Shown: in pieces, positions 29,294 to 39,406 of the stretch
How positions within the stretch are numbered: the stretch's first letter is position 1
Layout: each line of letters starts with the position of its first letter
Source: Stutzerimonas stutzeri SDM-LAC
Lineage (GTDB): Bacteria > Pseudomonadota > Gammaproteobacteria > Pseudomonadales > Pseudomonadaceae
Assembly: GCF_000235745.1 (NCBI RefSeq)
Contig: NZ_AGSX01000083.1
Span: 1 to 56,049 of the forward strand
Length of the DNA stretch: 56,049 nucleotides
Reading direction: 5' to 3'
The notes under the pieces: model-generated
Database searches by the model: none
Told to the model about the DNA's origin: nothing
The model's input: the letters and a program-made list of their open reading frames with translations, nothing else
Made by a program: the position numbers and the translations under genes

Positions 29294-30417
29294 CGCAACG
29301 ACTGGCGCAGCCGCGACAACGCGCCGAGGAAAAACACCGCGCCGATCGCCAGCAGCGCCAGCAGTTGTGGCCAGATCACCGAGACGCCGGCGCCACGGAA
29401 CAGGATGGCCTGCGCCAGCTCGACGAAATGCGTAGTCGGCGCCACCAGCATGATGTGCTGGATCAGCGCCGGCATGCTCTCGCGCGGGGTCACGCCGCCG
29501 GAGAGGATCTGCAACGGAATCAGCGTGAGAATTACCAGCAGCCCCAATTGCGGCATGGAGCGCGCCACCGTGCCGAAGAAGATGCCCATCGAGGTGGCGG
29601 CGAACAGGTGCAGCGCCGCGCCGCCAGCGAACAGCAGCAGCGAGCCCTGAATCGGGATATCGAGCCAGCCCTCGACGACGAAGCGCAGGGCGAAGGCCGC
29701 TGCCGCCAGCACCACCAGCCCCATCGCCCAGACCTTGCCGACCATGATTTCGAATGGCGTCACCGGCATCACCAGCAGGTGTTCGATGGTGCCGTGCTCG
29801 CGCTCGCGGATCAGCGCGGCGCCGGTGAGGATGATCGCCAGCATAGTGATCTGGTTGATCACCTCGTTCACGGCGCCGAACCAGGCCCGATTCAGGTTGG
29901 GATTGAAGGCCGTGCGCACCACCGCCTCGACCGGTAAGGCGTCACCGCTGCGGTAGCGGCGAACGAACTCGGCGGTCTCGCTGGCGATGATCTGCTGGAT
30001 GTGCCCGGCGCCGGTGAAGGCCTGGCTGACCTGGGTCGCATCGACGTTGAGCTGGATGGTCGGCTGGCGGCCGGCGAGCAGGTCCTGCTGGAAGCGCGGC
30101 GGGATGTTCAGGGTGAAGGTGTAAAGGCCGTTGTCCATGCCGCTGTCCATCTGCTGCAGGGTGATGGCCTTGGGCTCGATGAAGTAGGGCAACTGGAAGG
30201 CGTTGACGATGCGCAGCGAGGCCTGAGAGCGGTCCTCGTCGACCACGGCGATGCTGGCGCGGTGTGGCGCCTCGGGCACGGCGGTGGCGCCTTCGTAGAT
30301 GGCCAGGGTGAACGAATAGATGATCAGCACCAACATCGCCGGGTCGCGGTAGAGGCTGCGCAGCTCCTTGAGGCCGAGCTGGATGATGTTGCCGAGCTTG
30401 CGTCGCAGGCCGCCCAT
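29290..30417 (-). CDS. ABC-2 type transporter permease (YhhJ-like)
   Basis: A 375-residue protein with one membrane segment near the N-terminus, a large periplasmic portion (about residues 45-180) and five segments in the C-terminal half (MLAIILTGAALIREREHGTIEHLLVMPVTPFEIMVGK is the family-typical loop). It resembles the YhhJ/YbhR permeases of HlyD-linked exporters. It follows the large ATPase/permease gene by one base. With the HlyD-type protein it would form an exporter of drugs or other compounds across the inner membrane; the substrate is unknown. Confidence 0.85.
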   Translation of the reverse strand: MGGLRRKLGNIIQLGLKELRSLYRDPAMLVLIIYSFTLAIYEGATAVPEAPHRASIAVVDEDRSQASLRIVNAFQLPYFIEPKAITLQQMDSGMDNGLYTFTLNIPPRFQQDLLAGRQPTIQLNVDATQVSQAFTGAGHIQQIIASETAEFVRRYRSGDALPVEAVVRTAFNPNLNRAWFGAVNEVINQITMLAIILTGAALIREREHGTIEHLLVMPVTPFEIMVGKVWAMGLVVLAAAAFALRFVVEGWLDIPIQGSLLLFAGGAALHLFAATSMGIFFGTVARSMPQLGLLVILTLIPLQILSGGVTPRESMPALIQHIMLVAPTTHFVELAQAILFRGAGVSVIWPQLLALLAIGAVFFLGALSRLRQSLR

Positions 30418-30418
30418 G

Positions 30419-33160
30419 TCATTTCTCCTGCTTGCGCAGACCGGCGACGCTGAGCAGGGTCAGCAGCGGAATCGCCAGTAGCATCGGAATGAAATAGGGG
30501 TATAGCTCGGCCAGGCCCAGCGCCTTGGAAAACACCCCGCGGCTGATGATCAGAAAATGCGTGGTGGGATAGAGCTTGCCGATAAAGGCGCCGGCGCCTT
30601 CCATGGCCGAGGTCGGATGGATCAGCCCGGAGAACTGAATCGCCGGCAGCAGCGTGACGATGGTGGTGCCGAAGATCGCCGCGATCTGGCTGTTGAGGAT
30701 CGAGGACATCAACAGGCCCAGCCCGGTGGCGCAGGCCACGTAGAGCAGGGCGCCAAGGCAGAGGGTGAGGATGCTGCCTTTGATTGGAATGCCGAAGACA
30801 AACACCGCCAGCAACGCCAGGGTGGCGAAGTTGAACATGCCCAGGGCGATGTAGGGCAGCTGCTTGCCGAGCAGGAATTCCAGGCGGGTGGTCGGGGTGA
30901 CGTAGAAGTTGGTGATCGAGCCCAGCTCCTTCTCGCGCACCACACCAAGCGCGGTGAGCATCGCCGGGATCATCATCAGCAGCAGCGGGATCATCGCCGG
31001 TGCCATGGCCGGCAGGCTCTGCACGTCGGGGTTGTAGCGGTAGCGGATGGCGACATCGGCCGGGGCCAGTTGCGCCTCGACACCGGCTTCGCGGGCCAGT
31101 TGCTGCAGGTAGGTCAGATGGATGCCCTGCACATAGCCCTTGATGGTGTCGGCGCGCATGGGCATGGCCCCGTCGATCCAGAATGCAACTTCAGGCACGG
31201 CCCCGCGTTTGAGGTCGCGGCCGAAATTGGGCGGGATTTCCACCGCCAGGCTGATATCGCCGCTGCGCAAACGTGCGTCCAGTTCCGCATGGCTGGCCAG
31301 CGCCGGCTTTTCCAAGAAGTAGCGCGAGCCGGCGATGTTCAGCAGGTAGTGCTGGCTGGTGGTGGTCTGGTCGCGGTCGAGCACGGCGTAGGTCAGGTTC
31401 TCCACGTCGAAGCTGACGCCATAACCCATGATGAACATCAGCAGCACGCTGCCTAGCATCGCCAACGTTGCACGGATCGGGTCGCGGCGCAGCTCCATGG
31501 CTTCGCGGCGGGTGTAGCTGAGCAGACGGCGCAGGCTGAAGCGGGCCTGGCGGCCATTGTTGTCGGCCGGTCGGATCGGGTTGCGGGTCGCGGCAGGAGG
31601 CGCTGCTGGCTGTTCAGTGGCATGTGCGGCGGCGGCTTCCTCCAGGTAGGCGATAAAGGTCTGTTCCAGCGTCGGCAGGCCGCGCTTGGCCATCAGCGCC
31701 TGCGGCGTGTCGCTGTCGAGCACGCGCCCGGCGTGCATCAGCGAAATGCGGTCGCAGCGCTGTGCCTCGTTCATGAAGTGGGTGGAGATGAAGATGGTCA
31801 CGCCGTCTTCGCGTGACAGCTGCGCCAGGAGCTCCCAGAAGCCGTCGCGGGCCACCGGATCGACCCCCGAGGTGGGTTCGTCGAGGATGAGGATTTCCGG
31901 GTTGTGGATCACCGCCACCGCCAACGACAGGCGCTGGCGCACGCCCAGCGGCAGGCTGCTGGGCAGGCTTTCGGCATCGCCGCTGAGGTCGAAGCGGGTG
32001 AGCATCTCCTGCACGCGCGGCCCGCGCCGTTCGGCCGGCAGGTGGAACAGTCGTGCATGCAGCTCGAGGTTCTGCCGCACCGTCAGCTCGCTGTACAGCG
32101 AGAAGGCCTGGGACATGTAGCCGACCCGTTGGCGGGTCTGCATGTCGTGTGGGTCCACCGGTTTGCCGAACAGCAGGGCGTCGCCCTCGCTGGCCGGCAG
32201 CAGGCCGGTGAGCATCTTCATGGTGGTGGTCTTGCCGCAGCCGTTGGAGCCGAGAAAGCCGAAGATCTCGCCGCGCGCGATGCGGAAGTTGACCCGGTCC
32301 ACCGCAACGAAATCACCGAAACGCATGGTCAGGCCATGGGCCTCGATGGCGATGCTGTCACTGTGCGGCTGTGGCGGAATGATCAGTTCGCGATGCTGGC
32401 TGCGCTTGGCTTCAGGCAGCAGGCGGATAAAGGCGTGCTCCAGCGAGTCGCTGCCAGTGCGCGCCAGCAGCTCGGCCGGCGTGCCTGTGGCCAGCACCTG
32501 GCCGGCGTCCATCGCTACCAGATGGTCGAAGCGCTGCGCCTCGTCCATGTAGGCGGTGGCGACCAATACGCTCATCTGTGGGCGCTCGCTGCGGATGCGT
32601 TCGATCAGTTCCCAGAACTGCGCGCGCGACAGCGGGTCGACGCCGGTGGTGGGCTCATCGAGGATCAGCAGGTCGGGGTCGTGGATCAGCGCGCAGCAGA
32701 GGCCGAGCTTCTGCTTCATGCCACCGGAGAGCTTGCCCGCCGGGCGTTCGAGGAAGGGCGCGAGGCCCGTGCTGCGCGTCAGTTCGGCAATGCGCCAGTG
32801 GCGCTCCTCAGCCGCCTGGCCGAACAGGCGGCCAAAAAACTCGAGGTTTTCGCGCACAGTCAGTGTTGGATAAAGATTCTTGCCCAGGCCCTGCGGCATA
32901 TAAGCGATGCGCGGGCAGACCCTGCGCCGGTGGCCGGCGTCAGCGATGTCACCGCCGAGCACCTCTAGCGTGCCTTGCTGGAGCTTGCGCGCCCCGGAAA
33001 TCAGCGCCAACAGGCTGGATTTGCCCACGCCATCGGGGCCGATCAGGCCGACCATGCATCGCGCGGGCAAACTCAGCGTCAGCTCATCCAGCGCACGCGT
33101 CTTGCCATACAGCAGGCTGACCCCGGCCACCTGCACCACAGAATCGAGCGGCTCGCTCAT
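30419..33160 (-). CDS. rbbA: ABC exporter with two ATPase domains fused to a permease (RbbA/YhiH-like)
   Basis: A 913-residue fusion. The first nucleotide-binding domain has Walker [10 protein letters not shown] (41-49), signature [16 protein letters not shown] and Walker [14 protein letters not shown]. The second has GSNGCGKTT (about 304-312), [14 protein letters not shown] and [15 protein letters not shown]-terminal ABC-2 permease with about six segments follows ([48 protein letters not shown]). This is the layout of E. coli RbbA (YhiH), described as a ribosome-associated ATPase but encoded with an HlyD protein and a second permease, as here, which points to export. The ATG overlaps the HlyD stop (ATGA). 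Confidence 0.85.
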   Translation of the reverse strand: MSEPLDSVVQVAGVSLLYGKTRALDELTLSLPARCMVGLIGPDGVGKSSLLALISGARKLQQGTLEVLGGDIADAGHRRRVCPRIAYMPQGLGKNLYPTLTVRENLEFFGRLFGQAAEERHWRIAELTRSTGLAPFLERPAGKLSGGMKQKLGLCCALIHDPDLLILDEPTTGVDPLSRAQFWELIERIRSERPQMSVLVATAYMDEAQRFDHLVAMDAGQVLATGTPAELLARTGSDSLEHAFIRLLPEAKRSQHRELIIPPQPHSDSIAIEAHGLTMRFGDFVAVDRVNFRIARGEIFGFLGSNGCGKTTTMKMLTGLLPASEGDALLFGKPVDPHDMQTRQRVGYMSQAFSLYSELTVRQNLELHARLFHLPAERRGPRVQEMLTRFDLSGDAESLPSSLPLGVRQRLSLAVAVIHNPEILILDEPTSGVDPVARDGFWELLAQLSREDGVTIFISTHFMNEAQRCDRISLMHAGRVLDSDTPQALMAKRGLPTLEQTFIAYLEEAAAAHATEQPAAPPAATRNPIRPADNNGRQARFSLRRLLSYTRREAMELRRDPIRATLAMLGSVLLMFIMGYGVSFDVENLTYAVLDRDQTTTSQHYLLNIAGSRYFLEKPALASHAELDARLRSGDISLAVEIPPNFGRDLKRGAVPEVAFWIDGAMPMRADTIKGYVQGIHLTYLQQLAREAGVEAQLAPADVAIRYRYNPDVQSLPAMAPAMIPLLLMMIPAMLTALGVVREKELGSITNFYVTPTTRLEFLLGKQLPYIALGMFNFATLALLAVFVFGIPIKGSILTLCLGALLYVACATGLGLLMSSILNSQIAAIFGTTIVTLLPAIQFSGLIHPTSAMEGAGAFIGKLYPTTHFLIISRGVFSKALGLAELYPYFIPMLLAIPLLTLLSVAGLRKQEK

Positions 33161-34233
33161 GGCGTGACATTGATCTGCAGGTCGGCGGGCCACTCGCTGT
33201 CAGCGTCGAGCTTCAGGTAGGCCATGCCCGGCAGGCCGGTCTTGACCTGCTCCATGTGGCGCTTGAGCAGTTCGGGATCGATACGCGCCTTGACCCGGAA
33301 CATCAGCTTCTCGCGCTCGCTTTCGGTTTCCACGGTCTTCGGTGTGAATTGCGCCACGCTGGCCACATAGCTGACTTTGGCCGGGATGACGTACTGCGGC
33401 GCGGCGTCGATCACCAGGCGCACCTCGGCGCCGATTGCCACGCGGCCGGCCTGGCGCTCGGGAAGAAAGAAGGTCATGTAGACGTCGGCCAGGTCGACCA
33501 GGTTGAGCAGCTTGCCGCCCGCGCCGAGCACCTCGCCGGGTTGCGCCACGCGATATTGCACCCGAGCGGTTCGGTCACTCTGCAACGCGCTGTCGCGGAT
33601 ATCTGCCTGCAGGCGCTCGACGCCGGCCTGTGCCGCCTCGACGGCTGACTGCGCCTCGATCACCTGTGACTTCGCTGCCGCAATTCCGGCGTCGGCGGAG
33701 ATGACCTGCGAGCGCGCCGCCGCCAGCGCCGCCTGGGCGCTCTGCATTGCAGCGAGATCGTCGTCCAATTGCTGGCGCGCCATGGCATTGCGTGCCACCA
33801 GCGTTTCGGTGCGTTGATGGCGTTTCTGCGCGGCCGTCAGCTCGGCGCGGCGCTGGGTGACGACGGCTTCGGCGGTGGCCCGTTCGCTCTCGCGCTGGGT
33901 GACCATGGCCTGCGCCGTGAGAATCGCGTTCTCGCCCTGGCGGACCTGCGCACGCGCCTGGTTCAGTTGCGCCTGGAGCACCTCGGTATCCATACGTGCC
34001 AGCAGCTGGCCCGGCTGGACGAAGTCACCCTCGTCCACGAGGATTTCAAGCACCCGTCCCGGGCTCTTGGTGGCGACATCAATCTCGGTCGCTTCGATGC
34101 GACCATTACCGCTGGCGAACCCTTCGCCGAGGCCGCTGGGGCGCAATTCGCTCCACAGCAGCGCCCCGATGACGGCAATCACGGCGGCGGCCGCGACAAC
34201 CTTGAGTGCGGCTCGGGTGCGTGGTTGACTCAT
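33157..34233 (-). CDS. HlyD-family membrane fusion protein (YhiI-like)
   Basis: A 358-residue periplasmic adaptor. One N-terminal membrane anchor (about residues 9-27) is followed by a lipoyl-type half ([41 protein letters not shown]), a long alpha-helical coiled-coil rich in Ala, Gln and Arg (about residues 85-215), and a beta-barrel part ([33 protein letters not shown]). It would link the RbbA/YhhJ-type exporter to an outer-membrane channel. It is the first gene of the three-gene operon. No channel gene is nearby, so a TolC/OprM-like protein from elsewhere would be used. Confidence 0.87.
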   Translation of the reverse strand: MSQPRTRAALKVVAAAAVIAVIGALLWSELRPSGLGEGFASGNGRIEATEIDVATKSPGRVLEILVDEGDFVQPGQLLARMDTEVLQAQLNQARAQVRQGENAILTAQAMVTQRESERATAEAVVTQRRAELTAAQKRHQRTETLVARNAMARQQLDDDLAAMQSAQAALAAARSQVISADAGIAAAKSQVIEAQSAVEAAQAGVERLQADIRDSALQSDRTARVQYRVAQPGEVLGAGGKLLNLVDLADVYMTFFLPERQAGRVAIGAEVRLVIDAAPQYVIPAKVSYVASVAQFTPKTVETESEREKLMFRVKARIDPELLKRHMEQVKTGLPGMAYLKLDADSEWPADLQINVTP

Positions 34234-34280
34234 GACACTGCTCCGGCTGTTGAACGACCGGAATCATCTTAGGACCGTCG

Positions 34281-34317
34281 CGCGCCGGGTATGTGTATCT
34301 GGATCAATTCCGGCGCG
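34281..34317. other. Inverted repeat upstream of the HlyD gene
   Basis: CGCGCCGG (34281-34288) and CCGGCGCG (34310-34317) are perfect 8-base complements 21 bases apart, in the 110-base gap between the lipoprotein gene and the HlyD gene. It could be an operator or a weak end-of-operon hairpin. Confidence 0.3.
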
Positions 34318-34343
34318 ATTAGCGCCTAGCGCACGGCATTTGT

Positions 34344-34967
34344 TCAGGGCAGCTGGCTGGCGTGGTGCAGTGTCCAGTCGATGATGTCGGCGCTGAGCCG
34401 GTCGCTGGCCAGACCGAACGCCTCGACCACGCTTTCCACGCTGGGGTCGGCACTTGGCCGGCGTACTTCGAAGCGGCGGTTGGCCAGGGTGTGCTGGTCG
34501 TTGCGATTGACCAGCCGCGCATCGAGGGTGATCACCACCACCGGCTTGCCATCGACATAGACGCTCTGGAACGCGCGCAGATTGCTGTGCAGGCTGAGAT
34601 CGGCATAGAGATTGACGTCTTCGTTGCTCACCGAGGGCATCCGCCCATCGCGCTGGAACCCCTCGATCAGCCGGTCGCGCAGGAGCATCGGCGCGGCATC
34701 GCTCCAGCGCGCCGCCTGATAGGCACTGATCTGGTTCCCCTGCGGCACCACGGCGATGCGCTGGCTGGCAAGGATTCGGCTGGCCTGCGGCGTGTTGATG
34801 CGCAGCGCCTGCTGCGTCGTTGGCTCACTGGCCTGCTGCTGCGCTGGGGTGGTTGGCAGCAGGAAGACCCGCAGGGTTTCGGATTCCGGCAGGATCGAAC
34901 AGGCGGCGAGTGCTGTGAACAACCCGAGCACGGCGAGGCGGCAGACGGAACGGTAGCGAAGGCTCAT
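34344..34967 (-). CDS. ABC-type transport auxiliary lipoprotein (PqiC-like)
   Basis: A 207-residue lipoprotein. The signal ends in LAAC (lipobox, Cys about residue 23), followed by RVFLLPTTPAQ, and the body resembles the ABC-transporter auxiliary/PqiC domain (ILASQRIAVVPQGNQISAYQAARWSDAAPMLLRDRLIEGFQ). Such lipoproteins sit in the outer membrane and assist MCE-protein lipid transport. It is the last gene of the Mla-like operon and overlaps the MCE gene by four bases. Confidence 0.83.
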   Translation of the reverse strand: MSLRYRSVCRLAVLGLFTALAACSILPESETLRVFLLPTTPAQQQASEPTTQQALRINTPQASRILASQRIAVVPQGNQISAYQAARWSDAAPMLLRDRLIEGFQRDGRMPSVSNEDVNLYADLSLHSNLRAFQSVYVDGKPVVVITLDARLVNRNDQHTLANRRFEVRRPSADPSVESVVEAFGLASDRLSADIIDWTLHHASQLP

Positions 34968-35902
34968 GGCTTGAACTCCTGCAGTTTGTCGCGGCCAAGC
35001 AGGAAGCCGCTGGGGTTGTCTTCCAGGCGCTGGGTGACCCGGCGCAGTGCGCCGAGGGTGCTGCGTAGTTCATTGATCGCCGGACCGAGCTCGTTGAAGC
35101 CCTGCATGCCATTGTTCAGCGCGCCCTGGTTGTCTTCCAGCAGCTGGTCCAGCCGTGCGGTGGTGCGGTCTAGCGTGCTCATGGACTGCGCCGCGCTGTC
35201 CAGCACGCTGCGGCCCTGATCATCGAGCAGCTCATTGGCGTTATGCGCCAGGCTCGACAGCTCGCCCATCACGGTATTGGCCTGCTGGCTCAGCTGGTTG
35301 AATTGCTGGAGCGTCTGGGCCAGATCGCCGCGTTGCTCCGACAGCACGCTGGTAGCTTGTTCCAGGTGCTCCAGCGTGCGGCTCAGGCGTGTGGTGTTTT
35401 CCTCGGAGAAGATCTGGTTGGCGCTGAGCAGCAGGCTGTTGATGTTGCTCATCAGGTCTTCGCCGTTTTCCAGCAGGGCGCTGAGCGAGGACGGGTCGGC
35501 GATGATCAACGGCGGATCATCGCGTTCACCTTCGAGCCGCGGCGCGTCCGGGGTGCCGCCGTGCAGCTGGATGACCATGCTACCGGTGATATTGGCCAGC
35601 GCCAGGCGCGCCTGGGTATTGGTCTTGATCGGCGTGCCGCCGTAGACACGAATGCGCGCGCGGACCTTGCGCGGATCATCCGGCTCCAGCCATAGCTGGA
35701 CGACGTCGCCCACCTTGATGCCGCTGTATTCCACCGAGCTGCCGCTCGACAGCCCGCTGACGGCCTGGCTGAAGCCGATGTCGTAGTAGCTGTATTCGCG
35801 GTCGATGCTGGATTTGCCTAGCCACAGCGCGAACAGCAGCGCGCAGCCGACCGCGACCACGGTGAACAAACCGATCAATACGTGATGGGCACGGGTTTCC
35901 AT
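34964..35902 (-). CDS. MCE-domain (MlaD-like) lipid-transport protein
   Basis: A 312-residue protein. One N-terminal membrane segment (about residues 8-28) is followed by a single MCE domain (FSQAVSGLSSGSSVEYSGIKVGDVVQLWLEPDDPRKVRARIRVYGGTPIKTNTQARLALANITGSMVIQLHGG). A long helical C-terminus follows, rich in Gln, Leu and Asn (about residues 150-300), which in this family assembles into a hexameric tunnel through the periplasm. It is the periplasmic substrate conduit of the transporter encoded by the adjacent permease and ATPase genes. The ligand is probably a phospholipid, by family only. Confidence 0.88.
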   Translation of the reverse strand: METRAHHVLIGLFTVVAVGCALLFALWLGKSSIDREYSYYDIGFSQAVSGLSSGSSVEYSGIKVGDVVQLWLEPDDPRKVRARIRVYGGTPIKTNTQARLALANITGSMVIQLHGGTPDAPRLEGERDDPPLIIADPSSLSALLENGEDLMSNINSLLLSANQIFSEENTTRLSRTLEHLEQATSVLSEQRGDLAQTLQQFNQLSQQANTVMGELSSLAHNANELLDDQGRSVLDSAAQSMSTLDRTTARLDQLLEDNQGALNNGMQGFNELGPAINELRSTLGALRRVTQRLEDNPSGFLLGRDKLQEFKP

Positions 35903-36688
35903 TTATAGGCTCTCCAACCGTTGCGCGGCGTCGTGCGCGGCGCGGCCACGCGGGCCATGAAAGTATTCGCGAATCCACTGGTCGTCGGTCGCGGCGACCT
36001 TTTCCAGCGTGTCGACCACCAGTACGCGTTTCTGCGCCAGGACGGCAATGCGGTCACAAATGGTGTACAGCGTATCGAGGTCGTGGGTGACCAGGAACAC
36101 GCTGAAGCCCAGCGCATCGCGCAGGGTGAGGATCAATTGATCGAAGGCAGCGGCGCCGATCGGGTCGAGCCCGGCGGTGGGCTCGTCGAGAAACAGCACC
36201 TCCGGGTCCAATGCCAGCGCGCGGGCCAGCGCGGCGCGCTTGACCATGCCGCCGGACAGCTCGTCAGGGTATTTGCAGGCCGCTTCCGGTGGCAGCCCGG
36301 CCAGGGCCAGCTTCTGCCGCGCCAGGTGTTCGGCGTCGGCGCGCTTGAGGCCGATGTGCTCGATCAGCGGCAGGGCGACGTTTTCCTGGAGGTTGAGCGA
36401 GGTGAACAGGGCGCCGCGCTGGAACAGCACGCCGAAGCGTCGCTCGACTTCCGAGCGGCGCTGGGCTGAAAGCTTCAGCAGGTTTTCGCCGAACACCTTG
36501 ACGCTGCCGGCGTTGGGCTGACGCAAGCCGACAATGCTGCGCAGCAATACCGACTTGCCGGTGCCGGAGCCGCCGACTACGCCCAGAATCTCGCCGCGAC
36601 GGATATCCAGGTCGAGATTGACGTGCACCGCCTGGTTGCCGAAGCGGTTGACCAGCCCCTGGACCTGAATCACGGGATCGTCATTCAC
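35903..36688 (-). CDS. MlaF-like ABC ATPase of the MCE transporter
   Basis: A 261-residue ATPase with Walker A GGSGTGKS (39-46), signature LSGGMVKRAALARAL, Walker B VLFLDEPTAGLDP and switch His in LVTHDLDTLYTI. It is of the MlaF/Ttg2A group. The start is GTG at 36688, overlapping the permease stop (GTGA). It energises lipid movement through the MlaE-like permease. It belongs to a second MCE system, separate from the classic mla operon, judging by the STAS-permease partner. Confidence 0.9.
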   Translation of the reverse strand: MNDDPVIQVQGLVNRFGNQAVHVNLDLDIRRGEILGVVGGSGTGKSVLLRSIVGLRQPNAGSVKVFGENLLKLSAQRRSEVERRFGVLFQRGALFTSLNLQENVALPLIEHIGLKRADAEHLARQKLALAGLPPEAACKYPDELSGGMVKRAALARALALDPEVLFLDEPTAGLDPIGAAAFDQLILTLRDALGFSVFLVTHDLDTLYTICDRIAVLAQKRVLVVDTLEKVAATDDQWIREYFHGPRGRAAHDAAQRLESL

Positions 36689-37836
36689 CAGCCCATCTCC
36701 ATGAAGAACAGCGCGGCGATCGCATCGAGCAGGATCACCATGAAAATCGACTGCACCACGCTGGAGGTGGTGTGCTCGCCCACCGACTGGGCGCTGCCGC
36801 TGGCCTTGAAGCCTTCCAGGCAGCCGATCACCGCAATCAGGAAGGCGAACACGGGTGCCTTGCCGATGCCGACCAGGAAGTGATTGAGCGGAATATCGCG
36901 CTGCAGGATGGTGAAGAACATCGCCGGCGAGATGTCCAGCGCCAGCGAACAGACCACCAGCCCGCCGACAATGCCGCTGAGGATGCCGATAAAGGTCAGG
37001 ATCGGCAGGGTGATCAGCATCGCCAGTACGCGCGGCAGCACCAGCAGCTCGACGGGGCTCAAGCCAAGGGTGCGAATGGCGTCGATCTCTTCGTTGGATT
37101 TCATCGCGCCGATCTGTGCGGCGAAGGCGCTGGCGGTGCGCCCGGCCAGCAGGATCGCCGCCAGCAGCACACCGAATTCACGCAGAAAGGAAAACGCCAC
37201 CAGATTGACCGTATAGATGGTCGCACCGAAGTCGGCCAGCACCGTGGCGCCGAGAAACGCCACCACGGCGCCGACCAGAAAAGTCAGCAGGGCGACGATG
37301 GGGATCGCGTCCAGCCCGGTCTGCTCGATATGCGCCACCAGTGCGGTCACGCGCCAGCGCCGCGGATTGAGGATGACGGTAAAGAGTGTCTGCAGGGTCA
37401 GGCCGATAAAGCCGAGCAGGGTGCGCTGCTGATTCCAGACCCCGGAAACGGTGCGACCCACGTGTGCCAGCACATCGGCCAGGCCGTTGGTTTCGGGTGT
37501 CTGTTCGGCTTCGGGTTGGTCCAGCGCGGCGGCGACGGTCGTCAGCAGTGCGCGTCGCTCCTCCGGCAGCTGCGGCGCCCAATCGCTCAGGCGGGCCACC
37601 CGCGCCGGCCCGATCAATTCCACCAGCAATCCGGCGCCTGCAGTGTCCAGCTTGCCGAGAGCGCCAAGCTCGATCTGGTCGGCTTCAGTCACCTGGCGAC
37701 GGGTGCGTTCGATCTCCCGGCGCAGCGTCGCGTAGTGCTGCAACGTCCAGTCGCCGCCGACGGTGAGCGTGGCGGCGCGTGCGTCCTGTGTCGGTTGGCG
37801 CTGCAGACTGCCGGGCAGCGAAGTGGGGTGCGTCAA
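36685..37836 (-). CDS. MlaE-like permease with N-terminal STAS domain
   Basis: A 383-residue protein. Residues about 20-110 resemble a STAS domain (LTVGGDWTLQHYATLRREIER, GKLDTAGAGLLVEL), and the rest is an MlaE permease (QTGLDAIPIVALLTFLVGAVVAFLGATVLADFGA, REFGVLLAAILLAGRTASAFAAQIGAMKSNEEIDAIRTLGLSPVELLVLPRVLA) with five or six segments. In ordinary Mla systems the STAS protein (MlaB) is a separate subunit regulating the complex; here it is fused. It is the first gene of the operon. The ligand is presumably phospholipid. Confidence 0.9.
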   Translation of the reverse strand: MTHPTSLPGSLQRQPTQDARAATLTVGGDWTLQHYATLRREIERTRRQVTEADQIELGALGKLDTAGAGLLVELIGPARVARLSDWAPQLPEERRALLTTVAAALDQPEAEQTPETNGLADVLAHVGRTVSGVWNQQRTLLGFIGLTLQTLFTVILNPRRWRVTALVAHIEQTGLDAIPIVALLTFLVGAVVAFLGATVLADFGATIYTVNLVAFSFLREFGVLLAAILLAGRTASAFAAQIGAMKSNEEIDAIRTLGLSPVELLVLPRVLAMLITLPILTFIGILSGIVGGLVVCSLALDISPAMFFTILQRDIPLNHFLVGIGKAPVFAFLIAVIGCLEGFKASGSAQSVGEHTTSSVVQSIFMVILLDAIAALFFMEMGW

Positions 37837-38193
37837 AAGTGATATCCCGTTTTGCTGGTAGCAGGGCGCGGTACTCGCCGTTTCTCCACGGCATTGGCCC
37901 TGATCGTAACAGTTCGGACCGCAATCCTGAGGTTACGTTTAGGCTGGCGGCTGTTGCGCAAAGGACAGCTGATCGACAACTGCGCAATTTGTTACATGGC
38001 CACACGAACTATCGATGGCTTTGGACCTCCATAGCGTGCACGCCGATGGCCATGCTCGGTATGCGCCACGTCGAGGGCTGCCGCCGACGGGCTGATATAT
38101 TACGCCGCCTTTGCTGACGTCTTCATCCTGCCCACAATCCGGGCCCTGCCAATTTCACCCTTTTCCGATCCCAGCGAGAGCTACCGATTGCCT
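37837..38193. other. Intergenic region between MlaE-like and VanZ-like genes
   Basis: A 357-base divergent gap. An inverted repeat TTGCGCA (37954-37960) / TGCGCAA (37981-37987) with a 20-base spacer is visible and could be an operator. I cannot assign promoters with confidence, and no open frame here looks coding. Confidence 0.4.
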
Positions 38194-38601
38194 ATGAATT
38201 ACCTGCGCATCCTGCCCTTCCTTGCGGTTCTGGCGGTCATCCTGTTCAGCGGACTGCGGCCCGAGCCGGTCCCCCAGGTGTTCGATCAGCAGGACAAGCT
38301 GCACCACATGCTTGGCTTTGCCGCGCTGATGTTCTCCCTGCGCCTGGCGTTCCCACAATGGCGCGTGTTCTGGGCGGTGGCGGTGAGCCTGGCTGCCGCC
38401 ACGCTGATCGAGATCGGCCAGAGTCTGTTGCCCAATCGGCAGGCATCGCTGGGCGACATGCTTGCCAATACCCTTGGCGTTCTGCTCGGCTGGGGCTGCT
38501 CGTACCTCGCTTATCAGTGGTACCTGCGCCGGATCGGCGTAACCACCGATCCCGAGCCATCCGACTCGCCCGAGCGGCTCGGAGACGCTGCCCGGCCCTG
38601 A
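38194..38601 (+). CDS. VanZ-like small membrane protein
   Basis: A 135-residue protein with four hydrophobic segments. It has the VanZ-family features DKLHHMLGFAALMFSL and EIGQSLLPNRQASLGDMLANTLGVLLGW. Proteins of this type are integral membrane proteins of mostly unknown function, named after a teicoplanin-resistance protein. The ATG at 38194 is chosen; a TTG two codons upstream (38188) is better spaced from GAGAG and is a real alternative. It converges with the DUF2238 gene, only 15 bases apart. Confidence 0.75.
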   Translation: MNYLRILPFLAVLAVILFSGLRPEPVPQVFDQQDKLHHMLGFAALMFSLRLAFPQWRVFWAVAVSLAAATLIEIGQSLLPNRQASLGDMLANTLGVLLGWGCSYLAYQWYLRRIGVTTDPEPSDSPERLGDAARP

Positions 38602-38616
38602 GGGCAGTGGCGGTGG

Positions 38617-39270
38617 TCACGCCCGCGGTTCGTGATGCCGGCGCCGCGCACGCGCAGCGATTGCGGTGATGACCATGGCGATAAGCGCCCCACCGGCTGC
38701 CAGCGCCATATCCTTCTGCGGGTCCCAGCGGTCATTCTGGGTGGCGAGAAAGGTGCGCCCCAAGCCGCCATCAAGCAGTTCAGCGCCAAACCATTCGATC
38801 AGCTCATAGATCGCCGAGGTCGACAGCACAATGTCTATCGGCAGGATCAGGCTCCAGATCCCCGGGCGCAGGCCCATGCGGAACAGCACATCACGCATTG
38901 GATAGGCCAGCAGCAGCCCATAGCTGAAGTGTGCCAAGCGGTCGAACTGATTGCGCTCCCAGCCCAGCTGTTCATTCAGCCCTTCGCCGGTCAGGGCCTG
39001 CCACCAGTCGTTGTAGGGCACATTGGCGTAGGTGTAATGCGCGCCGAGCTGATGGATGCACAGATAGAGGAAGATCAGCGTCGCGGCGCTGCGGGAGGGC
39101 AGGTAGTGCTTGTGGCCCAGCAACAAGGCCGCGGCCAATCCCACGACCAACAGGTTCTCCAGTAGCCAGTCGTGGCGGTTGAAGGGGTTGATCGCCAGCG
39201 CGCCCCAGATCAACAGGAACATGCCGGTCAGGGTCAACAGGTAGTGTCGGTGGCGTCTGTCTGCAGCCAT
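38617..39270 (-). CDS. DUF2238 (YjdF-like) membrane protein
   Basis: A 217-residue protein with about six membrane segments. The family motif is EGLNEQLGWERNQFDRLAHFSYGLLLAYPMRDVLFR, followed by YELIEWFGAELL and TQNDRWDPQKDMALAAGGALIAM, with conserved Asp, His and Glu residues near the membrane face. Function unknown. AGGAG lies five bases upstream of the ATG at 39270; the longer frame upstream is not supported. Confidence 0.8.
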   Translation of the reverse strand: MAADRRHRHYLLTLTGMFLLIWGALAINPFNRHDWLLENLLVVGLAAALLLGHKHYLPSRSAATLIFLYLCIHQLGAHYTYANVPYNDWWQALTGEGLNEQLGWERNQFDRLAHFSYGLLLAYPMRDVLFRMGLRPGIWSLILPIDIVLSTSAIYELIEWFGAELLDGGLGRTFLATQNDRWDPQKDMALAAGGALIAMVITAIAARARRRHHEPRA

Positions 39271-39374
39271 AGGTTCTCCTGGTCGTTCTCCTTGTTCTTT
39301 CAGACAAGCGCAACGACTCAAGGGTCCGCCGCCGATGAATTCCGCGGCTTATCCAACCTTTTTCGCCTGCGGAT

Positions 39375-39390
39375 GGTCACAAATGTGATC
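39375..39390 (+). promoter_or_regulatory. Inverted repeat in the coxB leader
   Basis: GGTCACA-AA-TGTGATCC contains perfect TCACA/TGTGA arms (39377-39388). It lies 16 bases before the coxB start. The arrangement is the reverse of a Crp/Vfr site (TGTGA then TCACA), so it may be a different operator or a small hairpin. Confidence 0.3.
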
Positions 39391-39406
39391 CTCAGCGAGG
39401 CGGACT

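Noticed and set aside
31904-32968. Open frame opposite the RbbA-like gene
   Set aside because: Antisense shadow of a conserved double-ATPase gene.
39375-39390. Crp/Vfr site in front of coxB
   Set aside because: The arms are in the opposite order (TCACA then TGTGA) with a two-base spacer, so it does not match a Crp/Vfr site.
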